Assembly: GCA_001598975.1 (NCBI GenBank)
Contig: BBXU01000252.1
Location: 1-45,323, forward strand
Source: Parachlorella kessleri
Taxonomy: Eukaryota; Chlorophyta; Trebouxiophyceae; Chlorellales; Chlorellaceae
Length of the DNA: 45,323 bases
Direction of reading: 5' to 3'
Position numbers and translations under genes: made by a program
The notes under the pieces: generated by a model
Told to the model about the DNA's origin: nothing
The model's input: only the letters and a program-made list of their open reading frames with translations
The model's database searches: none
Shown here: in pieces, positions 20,089-30,159 of the stretch
Layout of the letters: each line of letters begins with the position of its first letter
Position numbering within the stretch: position 1 is the stretch's first letter

Positions 20089-23000
20089 CTAGTAGTCCTC
20101 CTCCTCCTCCTCCTCCTCCTCGTCCTCCTCCTCCTCATCATCATCATCAGCAGCATCACCACCTTTCTCCAAAGCAAGCCAGGCTGACAGTGGCCGCGCT
20201 GCCAGATGCATGATATGCAGCAGGACCTCAGTGGGCAGCTGGGCTAACAGGTTGCCGCTGCTAGGGCGGCTCCCTGCCTCCGTGAATCTCAAGCCCGTGG
20301 CTGCAAGCCGGTGCCTTTGGGCAGAAAAGCTGCTGGCGTGCTGCTCCTGCAGCAGCATGTGGCAGTCAGCCACTAATGGCGGACGACTCTTGCAACCATG
20401 AACACTGCATCCGCTGTGTCGCAGATAGTAGTGGGCTGTTCACAGTGGATGCTTTTCCGATTGAAGCCTTTGGGGCTGCCCTCTCACATATGGCGTCTCA
20501 ACCACAACAGCAAACAAAAGCTTAGGCAAGCCCCACAGCATACTTCGCGTGCCACGCAGTCTAGTTGACAGATACATCCTCTGGGTCTTAACATGCCACC
20601 CTTGACAAAGGCTCTGAGGGCTGACTGCTTCCAACTTGGGATACTGCACCTGCTCAACCTGCCCCCTCCTGCCCTGCGCTCCAGCCAGTAGGACTGTTCG
20701 GAAAGCACGATGAAGCTGGGGAGGATGCTGCCAGTGGGTGGCAGGACTCCATCCAGTGGAATCTAGCGCCAGGTGAAGCCACCTACAGGGGAGGCTGCCC
20801 ACTCAGTTCACCGCTACACAGTCTCTGTCCACACTACCTACACCCACTAGCAACTGATGAAGTCCTAATACGGCCCGGGTCCAATGGGTCGATGAATGCG
20901 TGCAACCAGTTGAACAACTCAGGCCGTTCTGTGGCGCTTGCCTTCATCCACTGTTGGTGCTGGTGTGATTCTGGTTGCAGATAATGGCCCCCACATGACC
21001 AAGCGCCCCCCTGCAGGGGGGATGACACGCTCACCTGGCTGCGCCATTGCGAGGGAAGTCCTCTAGATTCTCCTTGAGTGGGTCCCACAGATCTTGAGCA
21101 TCCGCCGTGTACGGCATGACAACATTTCGGTAGACAGTCGGCCTATGTCCAGCAGCCAACAGGGCTTCCAGCATGCGCAGGGGCCGTGTGTCATCCTTCT
21201 TCCGCTCGCTGAACAACTGCAGCCAACCAACCAGGAAAAAACCGGAATCCAGTCAGACCATATTCAACATTCAGATGGGGGCATGTTCAACCAACCATTT
21301 TCAACGAATGACTACTAGCATGTCCAGGGGAACCACCAAGGCAAGTGCGTTGCCAAACTCGACAGAATTGCTGGGATGCGCGTTCTTTGCTTCACGAAAG
21401 CACACAGGCAAGATGAGGCATCCGTGTTGTGCTGTTCCCTGGCGTGCTAGGCATTGACAGCAAAGCGCAACCCCAGTCCTTACCTCCAGCAAGAACAGGA
21501 CAGGGCAGGTGTACTGACGTAGCCACTGCTTGGTCCAGACGCTGCTGTCCACTGGGAGAGGCCCACGCTTCAGTAGAAGCCGCAGGCAGGCGAGCGACAG
21601 CGAGTAAACCACGGCGGTGGCAAGCTGCGTGTCGACCGCTGCCCCAGCGGTCAGGAGCAGCTCCAGCATTGCAGCCTGGTCTTTGTGTGCTGCCCTCTGG
21701 GCCAGGGAAGATGCCTGGTTGCGGCTAAGCGGGGCTCCAACAGCCAGCGCCACCTTGGCTAGCTCCGTTGAGTTTGACAGCCGCACACAAGTAGAGAGGG
21801 CCTCGTAGGTATCTTCGGCTGTCAGGCTGGCCTGCTGCTGGTCGATGGCTTTAGGAGGGTTGGGGTGAATAGCACTTCTGGGAACAATGCCATGGCGTGG
21901 AGCAGCAGCCCTAGGCGGCTGCTGTCAAGCTCCAGTGCCCCATTAACAAAGCTGCCCTGCCAGCTCCAACATAACCATGTACACCACACTCCTATGGGAC
22001 TTCCAGTCGGGCTGGAGCACCAGCCACAAGGCCTCAGGCCCAAACTGACTTGCAAGCTGCAAAACAATACCTGGCTGCCCCTGCTTAGCGACCGCTTTGA
22101 GCACTATTGCAGCTTCCTCTGCTCCTAAAACTAGCTGCCGTGCGGCTGCTACATGGAGCGTCTTAAGGCAAGCCATAACTTGGTTGCTGAGGGATAAGCA
22201 GCGCAGTAACAATGCCAGCTGCTCACTACTGCTCATTTGAAGGCTACCGGCTGCATATCTTTCTGCCAGCTGAGGTAACAACACCGCTGCGACTGTGGGG
22301 TGCATGAACTTCTCCATCGACGCCCCACTTGCTGTGGCTGGCAGCTGTTCCAATACTGGCCAAATGTCAGCACCCATCTGCAGCAGCTGCATGACAATAA
22401 CCAAAAAGCCCTTGGCTGAGGCAGATATAAGCAACTCGCTGAGATGTTCTGCTCGCAAGGTTGGCGGCTGCTGCTGCTGCTGATGCTGCTGCGTTTCTTC
22501 CTGTCGCTGCTGCTGTGCTGCCTCCACGGCTTGAAGCACTGCTAAGGCTGCTGCTGGTTGGTCGGCTTGCAGGGCCCTCAGCACAAGCAGCCGCGGGTAC
22601 TCAGAATGGGGCGGTTCAAGCCTGCCTTGCTTGTATTGGTGGGCAAAATAAGGAAACAGAGCTGCGGCCACCAGTGGACAACAACTGCTATGGCCACAGA
22701 CAACAAGCGTTTCCCATGCACGAGGGCAGTGCTGCGCCAACTGCAGAGCTATGCTCACATGCCCCTTGCTAGCAGCTTCCCTCATGAGGGCATCTGCCTC
22801 TTCCAGGCTGAGCTGCACGCTGCGGTAGACTGCTGCCTGCAGCAGTGTCAGGCAGTGTTCCAACTGGCCTAGTTGCACCGCCAGGAGGGATAGCTGTCCC
22901 AGTAGCGCGGCGGGTATGTTGCACAGGCCGCGGTTCCACGATTGGGCCAGGGCATAGTGCCTCACTTGCTCCCTGACGAGGCCGACTGCCACATGTTGAT

Positions 23001-23427
23001 ACGGAGTAAACCGGTGCTCATAAAGCAGTGGCTGCAGGCAAGCCCCAGCCGCCACGAGGACTGCAGCCGTATGAGGTTTATTCAGGGATAAAGCCATGTC
23101 CAGCGCGCTTTGCCCGGCCACCAGCTCCTGCCGCAGCACAGCCCTGTCTGTCAGCTGGGCCGCAGCCAGCCACTTCTGGACCTGGGCCTCGCTGTAGCTG
23201 TGAGTGAGTTTGGCATCCAGGGGCACCTGAGCGGCTATGAGGTGCGGTATGACTGGATCCCAGTCGAGAACGATGGCAAGCATGAGGGCTGACAGGTTGC
23301 CAGGCCCGCACTTAGCTGCCTCCTGTTGTGTACATGTTGCAGCTATGCGGGCTGCATCCCCGGCGACAAGGGCGTGAAGGAGAGGAAATGTCTGCTGCAA
23401 GGCTGAGCTCCTCCGCGTCAGCACCAT
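20089..23427 (-). pseudogene. Ankyrin-like/F-box-like gene D, disrupted by two indels
   Basis: Exons by comparison with B: 23427-21484, 21216-21035, 20782-20650, 20346-20089. The start MVLTRRSSALQQTF aligns with B. Exon 1 is open for 494 codons, then a one-base insertion near 21948 creates an immediate TAA. A one-base deletion near 21855 restores the B frame, so about 30 codons between the two are shifted. Exons 2-4 are intact, with a canonical GTGAGC donor where B has GC. The final exon ends in LLAQLPTEVLLHIMHLAARP followed by a long Asp/Glu tail ending DY, against only EEDD in B. The Gln-rich linker (QQHQQQQQPP) is also expanded. Likely a recent pseudogene; compensating indels in homopolymers may instead be sequencing errors. 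Confidence 0.78.
20092..20154 (-). repeat. GAG/GAT trinucleotide tract coding an acidic tail in gene D
   Basis: Plus-strand CTC/ATC repeats read on the minus strand as mixed GAG, GAC and GAT codons, giving about 20 acidic residues. Gene B has only four acidic codons at this position, so the tract expanded after the B/D duplication. Confidence 0.9.
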
Positions 23428-24436
23428 TGCTGTAAGCTACACAGGAGCCGGAAATGTAGCTTGGCTACTTGGCCAGCGGCAAGCACGGACGACTATATTC
23501 AAGTTCAGCATCATAAGCCTAGAGCAGGCCTCGTGCAGCAGAACAAGTTGCCAGTATTGCACAAGCCTTGTGTCAGTGCAGCTCAACTTGAGCTGCTCAA
23601 GGAAAGTTACTACCTGTGTTAAGGTTCGCAGCTGGGCCTGGCTCGCCACAGCTAGTTCCCAAATAGCAGCCTAGAGAGACAAGGTAGCTAACTCCTTGCT
23701 GCCCTGCATAGGAGTGGACCTGTATTGTCATGGAGTTTTGTCGACATCAGCCCCAGTTCTGCTGGCTGCTTTCTGGACTTGTCAGGAGATGCATCCAATC
23801 ATAGTTACGGACATAACACGAATTTGCCGTTGCGCTCTCTCGACAGGAAGGGCATCAAGCGCTGGCCTGCCAGTAATCAAGTGATCGGAGCCAACCCATG
23901 CACTCCACGAGAAGCCAGGAGGCACGTGGAAGAAGCAAGGGCGCAAAACTCCCTTTTTACTGCATATTGGTGTCTGATGATGGGCAGAGTGTGGATTTCG
24001 AATGCTGGCGGGAAGCCTTGGACAATGCCTCAGTCAGCTAGGCTGGCAGAGATTTAGTCAGGCTATGCTTCAGGCCAACAAACCATGATCGCATTCTTAA
24101 ACCCTTCCCTGAAGTCAACCATGGTTGTACATAGTGGTTGTCTGGCCTTGCTTCCATCCTGGACAGCCGATGCCATACCACGGCTTGTCAACATCGAGTC
24201 ATAAGTTTGCACAACCTGCCAGCATCACTACATGTATCTGGACAGAATGCCCAGCTGCCTCAACTCATATCATAGAAGCATGAGCAAAGGCAAGGTTTGC
24301 ACGGCATTAGAACACCACAACTCCTAAACTCTCCCAACAAATCAGTTGCCGGCCGAGGTCCAGTTCATGGGTAGGCCTGAATGGGTTGTTCAGCATATTG
24401 GCCGGCTCCGATGTGCTGGAGTTTTTTCGCCCTTCC
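23428..24436. repeat. Upstream flank of gene D joined to the 3' flank of the TCF25 copy
   Basis: No gene is supported. 23428-24060 matches the flanks of B and E. About 24120-24436 matches the 3' flank of full TCF25 (about 29880-30159), with shared blocks such as GTACATAGTGG and GCAGCCGATGCCAT (the first copy reads ACAGCCGATGCCAT). The junction shows the ankyrin flank and TCF25 3' end were duplicated as one segment. Confidence 0.65.
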
Positions 24437-27065
24437 TACTGCTGCCCCTCCTGGTCCTCCCGCTCATAATCCGGCTGCTAGCCAGGGTTGACCCAGGGCA
24501 GCAGCGTGCGTAGCAGCATCATGAGGGGGTTGCCATCTTGGAGCAGCTCCTCAGGCGGCCGCCCTGAAAGACAGTATAGGCAATGCCTGAGTACATAACA
24601 AGCCAGGCGGCCACGCAGCTGATGGGGTAAATAGCCTGGCGCAAGGCATGGGGACTAGCGGGAGAGCAGTGCCTGGTTGGAAACCGGAAAGAGAGTAATG
24701 CCCTGGTGGGGTTAGGCACACCCCTGAAAGAGTCATGCACACAAATGCAAGCACACCCTGGAGGTGGAGCGAGCGGAAAATAACCGGCGCACATGAAGCG
24801 GGCCCTCAACCTACCTTCTGCCTGCGCCCGAGCTTGGAGGTCACGGAACTCGGCTTCAAGCGCTGCCAAGTCCTCTGGTCGGATACCTGCACCAGGCAGG
24901 CAACAGAGCGGAAGGGCAGGTGTAAGCACAGTCCTTGGCTGGCCTTTAGGACGGGTAGCCTGCCCCCGCCGGCCTGTTGAGGTAGGAGGTAGGTACGGTA
25001 AACACCTAACAAGTATGCCAGCTGCCGCTCAGGCAGTTGTTTTGGGGCAGCGCACTAGCAGTAAACCTCAGCTGAGCCCACCAAAAGGAAGCTGCTGCTC
25101 TAGCATGAACCGTCGAGCCATGTCTGGGCGCAGCAAGCAGGCCATGCGTACGCTGCCTGGATGCCACACAAAAGCTTGGTTGCAGTCTCACCTGCCGCCG
25201 CTGCCCCTGCTCCCCCGCCCGGGTGCATGCCGTGCAGGTGCTCGGCAGGGATCCGCTGCACGGTATCTGAGAACTCGTACAAGCGCAGGTGACGGTACTG
25301 GTTGTCATCAGACGACGGGATGGCCTGCACAGCTGGGACCGCGTCATCAGCATGATCAGGCATGGCACCAGGCACGCTGCGCTCTCATTTCCTGCATGCT
25401 CCAGTGCCTTTGTGAACTTCAGATTCAAAAATGCACACCACGGCCCTGCATTGCAACCCCAGGTTCCAACATGCAGCATGGCCCAACCAGGTCAAGCCTG
25501 TAGAGGGTCTCTTCTTCCTGCACCCTACCAGTAGCCACTACCATGGCGCCTAACACTGACCTGCTCTCGCACACAGGCCCAGTCGGCAGCAGTGATGCCG
25601 TCGGGGAGGCCCCTTCCCTCAACAGCCCTCCGACAGGCTGCCTTGAGCCACTCCTGCACGGGCTGCGCCTGCGGGCAAGCCAGGAGTGGGGGCAACGAAG
25701 GAATCGTGGGATCTCCAGGGAGCATGCTACGCACCTCCCCTCCGTCGCCACAGTCAGACGGCGCCAAATGGCAAGCACGATGGCGAATGGCGTCACATGA
25801 CGCCTGCTCAAACTGATGTAATCTACTTTGCCCTCCCACTGCCTGGTTTTCCTCGCTTCCTGCGACACAGTTTTTTACTGACTTTCCAGCTCTCTGCGGC
25901 CCAGTCTTACCGACCTTCCAGAGCAGGTGCTGCCTCTCCACAAAAATGTCCACCAGGTGACCAAGGGAAGGGCTGCCGCCCATCTCTCAGCAGCGATTGC
26001 GACAGCGGGTACGCCCAGTCAGAGTCGTTGCCTGCGCATGGCAAGGCGTTGATGAAAAAGGTCACAGATGTTGAGATCAGCAGTTCCAGCAGGGTTGAGC
26101 CCAGGTCATCCTCGTCTGTGCTTGCAAGGAGCGGCTGGAAGGTCAATCCAACAAGCGCAACTTTCTGCAATGTCTCTGCCTTTACTATTCGATGGCTGCC
26201 TCCCATCATCAACCCTGGCTTGTCAGGAGAGCGCCACCGCAGGACTCGCTGACAACAAACTTCCAAGAAGCGCCATGCCCCCACCTGTGCCCTTCTCCTG
26301 CAGCTTCTTCAGCAGCTGAGTCACCACGATGGGGTACATGAGCACTGCCTTAGTCAGCAGGTCAGAGGATGACTGAGCCTCCCCTGCCGTGCTGCCCTCC
26401 CCGCCTTGCTGCTGCTGTTGCTGCTGGGAGGCACTAGCAGACCTGCCACTGCCGCTGCTGCTGCCTCGCCTGCTGCTGCTGGCCCCTTCTAGCTGCTCCT
26501 GTTCCTGGTACCACTTTGCCAAGGCCAGAGAGTAGACTATGTTGGGGTATAGCTGGGCTGACTGGTCGCCACCATACACCCAGGCAAACCGCTGCAGGAA
26601 GGCGTAGCGCCCAGAACGCACTGCATGCACAGCATGGCCCACCGTGCCGTTGGCTTGTAAGATGCTGGAGCTGCATGTCCCACACTTGGCCTGACGAAGG
26701 ATCGCGACGATGGTAAAGCTACCTATGCCGGCTGTTGGGAGTTCTCAGGGGTGCTAGGTAACCCCCACAGAGGGTACAGCCACTGTAGACAGGTCTAGGA
26801 CAGAGGCAGGAGGGGGCCTTGTGGCCACCTGTCTCAGCACAGGCAGAAGCTCCTGGGAGGCGTACAGGGCACCAAAAGTGACTTGGAAGCATACAAACCA
26901 CACAAGCAATGCAAGAGCAACCTCTAACATCAAGGGGACCCACCTGCCAGATAGTCAATGGCAAAAAGGGGCGCCCATAGGGTTCCCAGGGTTCAGTGCC
27001 AGCAGCAGCTTGCACACTTCAAGGGCGGTCTTGTGTAGCCCCGGCGGCTAGGCGCCTGCTGATAC
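24437..27065 (-). pseudogene. Decayed duplicate of the 3' half of TCF25 (exons 7-13)
   Basis: Exon equivalents run from 27065 down to 24437, including 27065-26944 (exon 7), 26620-26285 (exon 8) and 26031-25915 (exon 9). Exon 8 stays open (GRYAFLQRFAWVYGGDQSAQ). Exons 10-12 (AQPVQEWLKAACRRAVEG; DDNQYRHLRLYEFSDTVQ; GIRPEDLAALEAEF) are nearly identical to the full gene. Lesions: one-base deletion and later compensating insertion in exon 7, an 8-base deletion in exon 9 (117 against 125 bases) and CAG to TAG at 24478-24480 in the last exon. The N-terminal exons 1-6 are absent; similarity stops at the exon 7 acceptor near 27070. It cannot encode the complete factor. Confidence 0.85.
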
Positions 27066-27171
27066 CTGCACAGTTCCTCCTGGCAGTGAAGCTTTGCTCT
27101 CTGACGAGCATGACAAGAGTTCGCACACCCAAAGGCGATTTTGAGGGGACCCCAGCGGCTGAGCTCCTTGG

Positions 27172-27876
27172 GGCAGAGCTCTGCTTACATGCCCCTTAGT
27201 GGCAGCTTGCTCCAGAATAGCATCTGCCTGAGCCGAGCTGCGCTGCACGCTGCGCTGGGCTGCTGCCTGCAACGTTGTCAGGCTCTTTTCCAAGTGGCCA
27301 AGATGCAGCGCCTGGGGGGCCAGCTGCCCCAGCAGCACGGTGGGCATGTTGCACAGATCGCGACTCCCCCAGCGGGTCAGGGCATACTACCTCAGTTGCT
27401 CCCTGGCAAGCATGACGGCCTCAAATTAGCCAGGACAAAGCGCTGTTCGTAAGGCAATGCCTGCAGGCCAGCCCCAGCCGCCACCAAATTGAAGCCATGC
27501 TGAGCTTGCCTAGTGATAAGCCATGTGCAGCGCACTGCGACTGGCCTCCAGCTCATACCGTAGCAAAACCCTGCCTGTCAGCTGGGTCGCTGCCAGCCGT
27601 TTCTGTAGCTGGACCTCGCTGTACTTGTGAATAAGGGTGATATGCAGGGGCACATTGGCGGGTATTAGCTGCGGCACAACTGGGTTTTATAGAGAAGGAC
27701 TCCATCCCAACAAAACCCATCGGATGGCAAGCATAAGGGTTGGCAGGTTGGCAGGTCCGCACTTGGCTGCCTCCTCCTGTGCGCATGTTGCGCCATGCAG
27801 GCTGCGTCCCCAGCGAATAGGGCGTCAAGAAAAGGAATGTCTGCTACAAGGCTTACCTCCTCCGTGTCAGCACCAG
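27172..27876 (-). pseudogene. Remnant E of a B-type ankyrin-like gene
   Basis: Matches roughly the first third of exon 1 of genes B/D: start region (here CTG replaces ATG, soon followed by stops), CGPANLPTLM-like block, QLTGRVLLRYELEASRSA-like region, then LLGQLAPQALHLGHLEKSLT and AQRSVQRSSAQADAILEQAA. Multiple indels and stops make it non-coding. The rest of the gene is missing; about 100 bases of unassigned sequence (27070-27171) separate it from the TCF25 copy. Confidence 0.8.
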
Positions 27877-28353
27877 GGCTGTGAGATGCACAGGAGCAGG
27901 GGGTGTAGCTTGGTTATTTGGCCAGCTTGCGGATGTGCTTGGTCGATACACATGACCCACTCCAGCTCAGCATCATTAACCCTAGAGCAGATTCTATGCA
28001 CCAAGTAAGTGTGGCACAAGCCTCACATTCCTATGGTACTTGTCGTTTAAGGGAGTTAATACCTAATACCTAATTGAAGGCTTGTAGCTAGTTCGCCGGT
28101 GAACACAGCTAGTTCCCAAGTTGCAGACCTAGCATAGCCAACATCCTGTTACGCCTTGCTGACCTGCGTCGGAGTAGATGTGTACTGGGTGAGAGTTGTG
28201 TTGACATCGCCCCTCAGCATTCCGAGCTTCACTGGTTGCTCTCTGAAGTTGTCAGGAGAAGCACCCTTCCAATACTTATGCACACAACATCAGCTTACCC
28301 GGCACCCTGGACACGAAGCTTGCCAAGCGCTGGCAACCCCCAAGGTGAAGTGA
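27877..28353. repeat. Upstream flank of remnant E, first part
   Basis: Homologous to the flanks of B and D (CCTTGCTGACCTGCGTCGGAG, TCTGAAGTTGTCAGGAGA, AAGGTGAAGTGATCC). No coding potential was found. The matching flank resumes only at about 29697, so about 1.3 kb was inserted or rearranged here. Confidence 0.65.
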
Positions 28354-28497
28354 TCCGAAGTTACCTTGATTGGCAAGGCTGGGATTCACAAAAAGCATTG
28401 TCGATGCTTCCGGCAGATTTCCTGGGGAGGAAACGTACTTGCGCGTTTGATCCCCTCCTATTCTGCACCCAAGGGTGCAACTACATTCCAACATGCT

Positions 28498-29340
28498 CCA
28501 CAAAGGTGCTCTTCCTGCGCGCCCGGACTGCTGCGCCTGCTGCTGTACAGCTCCCACTGTTAAATGCATGGTTATATGCTCGCTTCCTGTTCGCTTCTTC
28601 TCTCGGATAGACCAGCTGGCCAAGTATGCAGGGTGGAAGCGCTTATCTCACGCAGCAAGCTTGTTTGTGACCCCAAACTGCACCATCGATGATGATCATC
28701 TGTCGCGGTGGCTTAAATCCTCCCCAACCGCCTGTTGCCGCTCGGCCACGTTGTGGACGCCCTGAGAGCTCACCTCTCTGAGGAAAGCCAGGCGGAGGTC
28801 GTTAAGGCCAAGCTTGCGGTTGGTGCACGTACCAAGAAGAAGAGAGACAAGGCAAGCTGGATAGTAGCTGCTTAGCGGACTGCCTTGGAAGGCCAGGCTG
28901 GGTAGAGTACCAGCACCGCGTGGTGCTCCACCCAGTTTGGACTTCCAGACGTGCTGCTCTACCCAGGCCGAACTTCCAGGGCAGTCCGCTGGGCAGCTAC
29001 TATCCATCTTGTCTTTTTTCTTGGTTCTGGCACGATTGAACTGCAAGCTTGACCTTGTTGACCTCCGCCTGGCTTTCTTCAGAGAGCTGAGCTCGCGGAG
29101 GGTCTACAAAATGGGCGCCGAGCATGAACTGGCGGTCCGGGAGGAACTTTACAGGGCCATTGCGCCAGATAATGGAGCAGTTGGGGTCACAAACAAGCTT
29201 GCTGCGTGAGGAAGCGCTCCATCTTGCATACTTGGGCAGCTAGTACAGTCCTAGAGAAGAACAGAGCATATAACAGTGGGATCTGTAGAGCAGCAGGCGC
29301 AGCAGCCTGGGCCCGCAGGAAGAGCACTTGAAAAGTTCTT
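28498..29340. mobile_element. Large imperfect palindrome (fold-back element)
   Basis: Left arm about 28498-28918 and right arm about 28921-29340 are reverse complements with scattered mismatches and indels, meeting at a tight hairpin around GGGTAGAGTACCAGCACC / GGTGCTCCACCC near 28896-28932. Matching landmarks: GCTCTTCCTGCG, CACGCAGCAAGCTTGTTTGT, GAAAGCCAGGCGGAGGTC, ATAGTAGCTGC. Both arms contain a coding-like stretch (LSEESQAEV then VKAKLAV or NKVKLAV). No transposase or clear target-site duplication was identified. It sits inside the interrupted E flank, consistent with insertion. Confidence 0.65.
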
Positions 29341-29696
29341 TGGATGCAAACCAATGAAGAAGCGCAGCTGCAAGTCTTCAAATTGAGTGGTGCTGGGCTG
29401 CTGCAGCTGCTGGGCGGCCAGGGCTATTCTTTGACACAACCAAGACGCTTGTTTTTTCCCTGGTGCATCTCGGAATGAATGTGCCGCCGCCCACCGTACA
29501 GTTCTCTATTGCTGCCACCCGGCAATCTACAGGGTGGTATGCAGCTGGTGCCCTGCCCACCTGTGCTGGTAGATCTGCGCATGGTTACATGCGACACTCT
29601 GCCTGCTTGTCCATAACCTGCACTCAAACCGTTCCCTCTGCAGCCCCTGTGGCAGTCCCATGCGTGTGGACATGCGCTTGATCCAGGCGCCTTTGT
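29341..29696. other. Unassigned sequence right of the fold-back element
   Basis: No conserved coding region recognised. The reverse strand just beyond the right arm reads FEDLQLRFFIGLHPKNF, which may belong to whatever gene fragment the element carries, but there is no left-arm counterpart. Confidence 0.35.
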
Positions 29697-30159
29697 CACA
29701 AGTTTTGGTGGTGGTCGAAGCTGGCGGGAAACCTTGGAAGATTACTCGGGACCTTGTTCTTTATGGCTGGCAAACCCGCCATCAACACTGTACTCAGGAC
29801 GCCAGGGCTGGCAGAGATCAGTCAGCTAGATTTAATCCAGCAAACCACAACTGCACTTGAATGCCTCGCCTCAGTGCTCTTTCTGTACATAGTGGGTTGT
29901 CATAAACCGTAAGCGCTTGCATTCATCCTAGGCAGCCGATGCCATGGCCCGCCTGAATAACAAACGCTCCATTTGCTTGGGCATGACACCTAGCTGCCCA
30001 GACTAGCACCGTAAGTAACACGAGCAGTGCCTGGATTGCATGAAACAATGCAAGATGATTACCCGCCATTTACAAAAATTAGCTGTTACGCCAGAAGTCC
30101 AGTTCAGGAGTCCAGCCCAATGGCTGATTAGGATGTTGACCTGCTCTGCTGAGTGTATC
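29697..30159. repeat. Second part of the E flank and the 3' flank of TCF25
   Basis: GCTGGCGGGAAACCTTGGA and GCCAGGGCTGGCAGAGATC match the B and D flanks. From about 29880 the sequence matches 24120-24436. A TGTAA motif on the minus strand at 30074-30070, 86 bases past the TCF25 stop, is a good candidate poly(A) signal. Confidence 0.6.
30070..30074 (-). promoter_or_regulatory. Candidate TGTAA poly(A) signal of TCF25
   Basis: Minus-strand TGTAA lies 86 bases downstream of the TCF25 stop. TGTAA is the usual green-algal poly(A) signal; the spacing is plausible. Assignment rests on motif and position only. Confidence 0.45.

Noticed and set aside
20092..20154. CTC-repeat tract as a non-coding microsatellite
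   Set aside because: It reads as an acidic tail in frame with the F-box-like exon of gene D, so it is coding-derived.
22461..22872. Ala/Gln-rich plus-strand frames antisense to gene D
   Set aside because: Shadow frames of CAG-rich coding DNA on the opposite strand.
28475..28765. 96-codon plus-strand frame in the left arm of the palindrome
   Set aside because: Frame not conserved in the other arm; only a short internal stretch looks protein-like.
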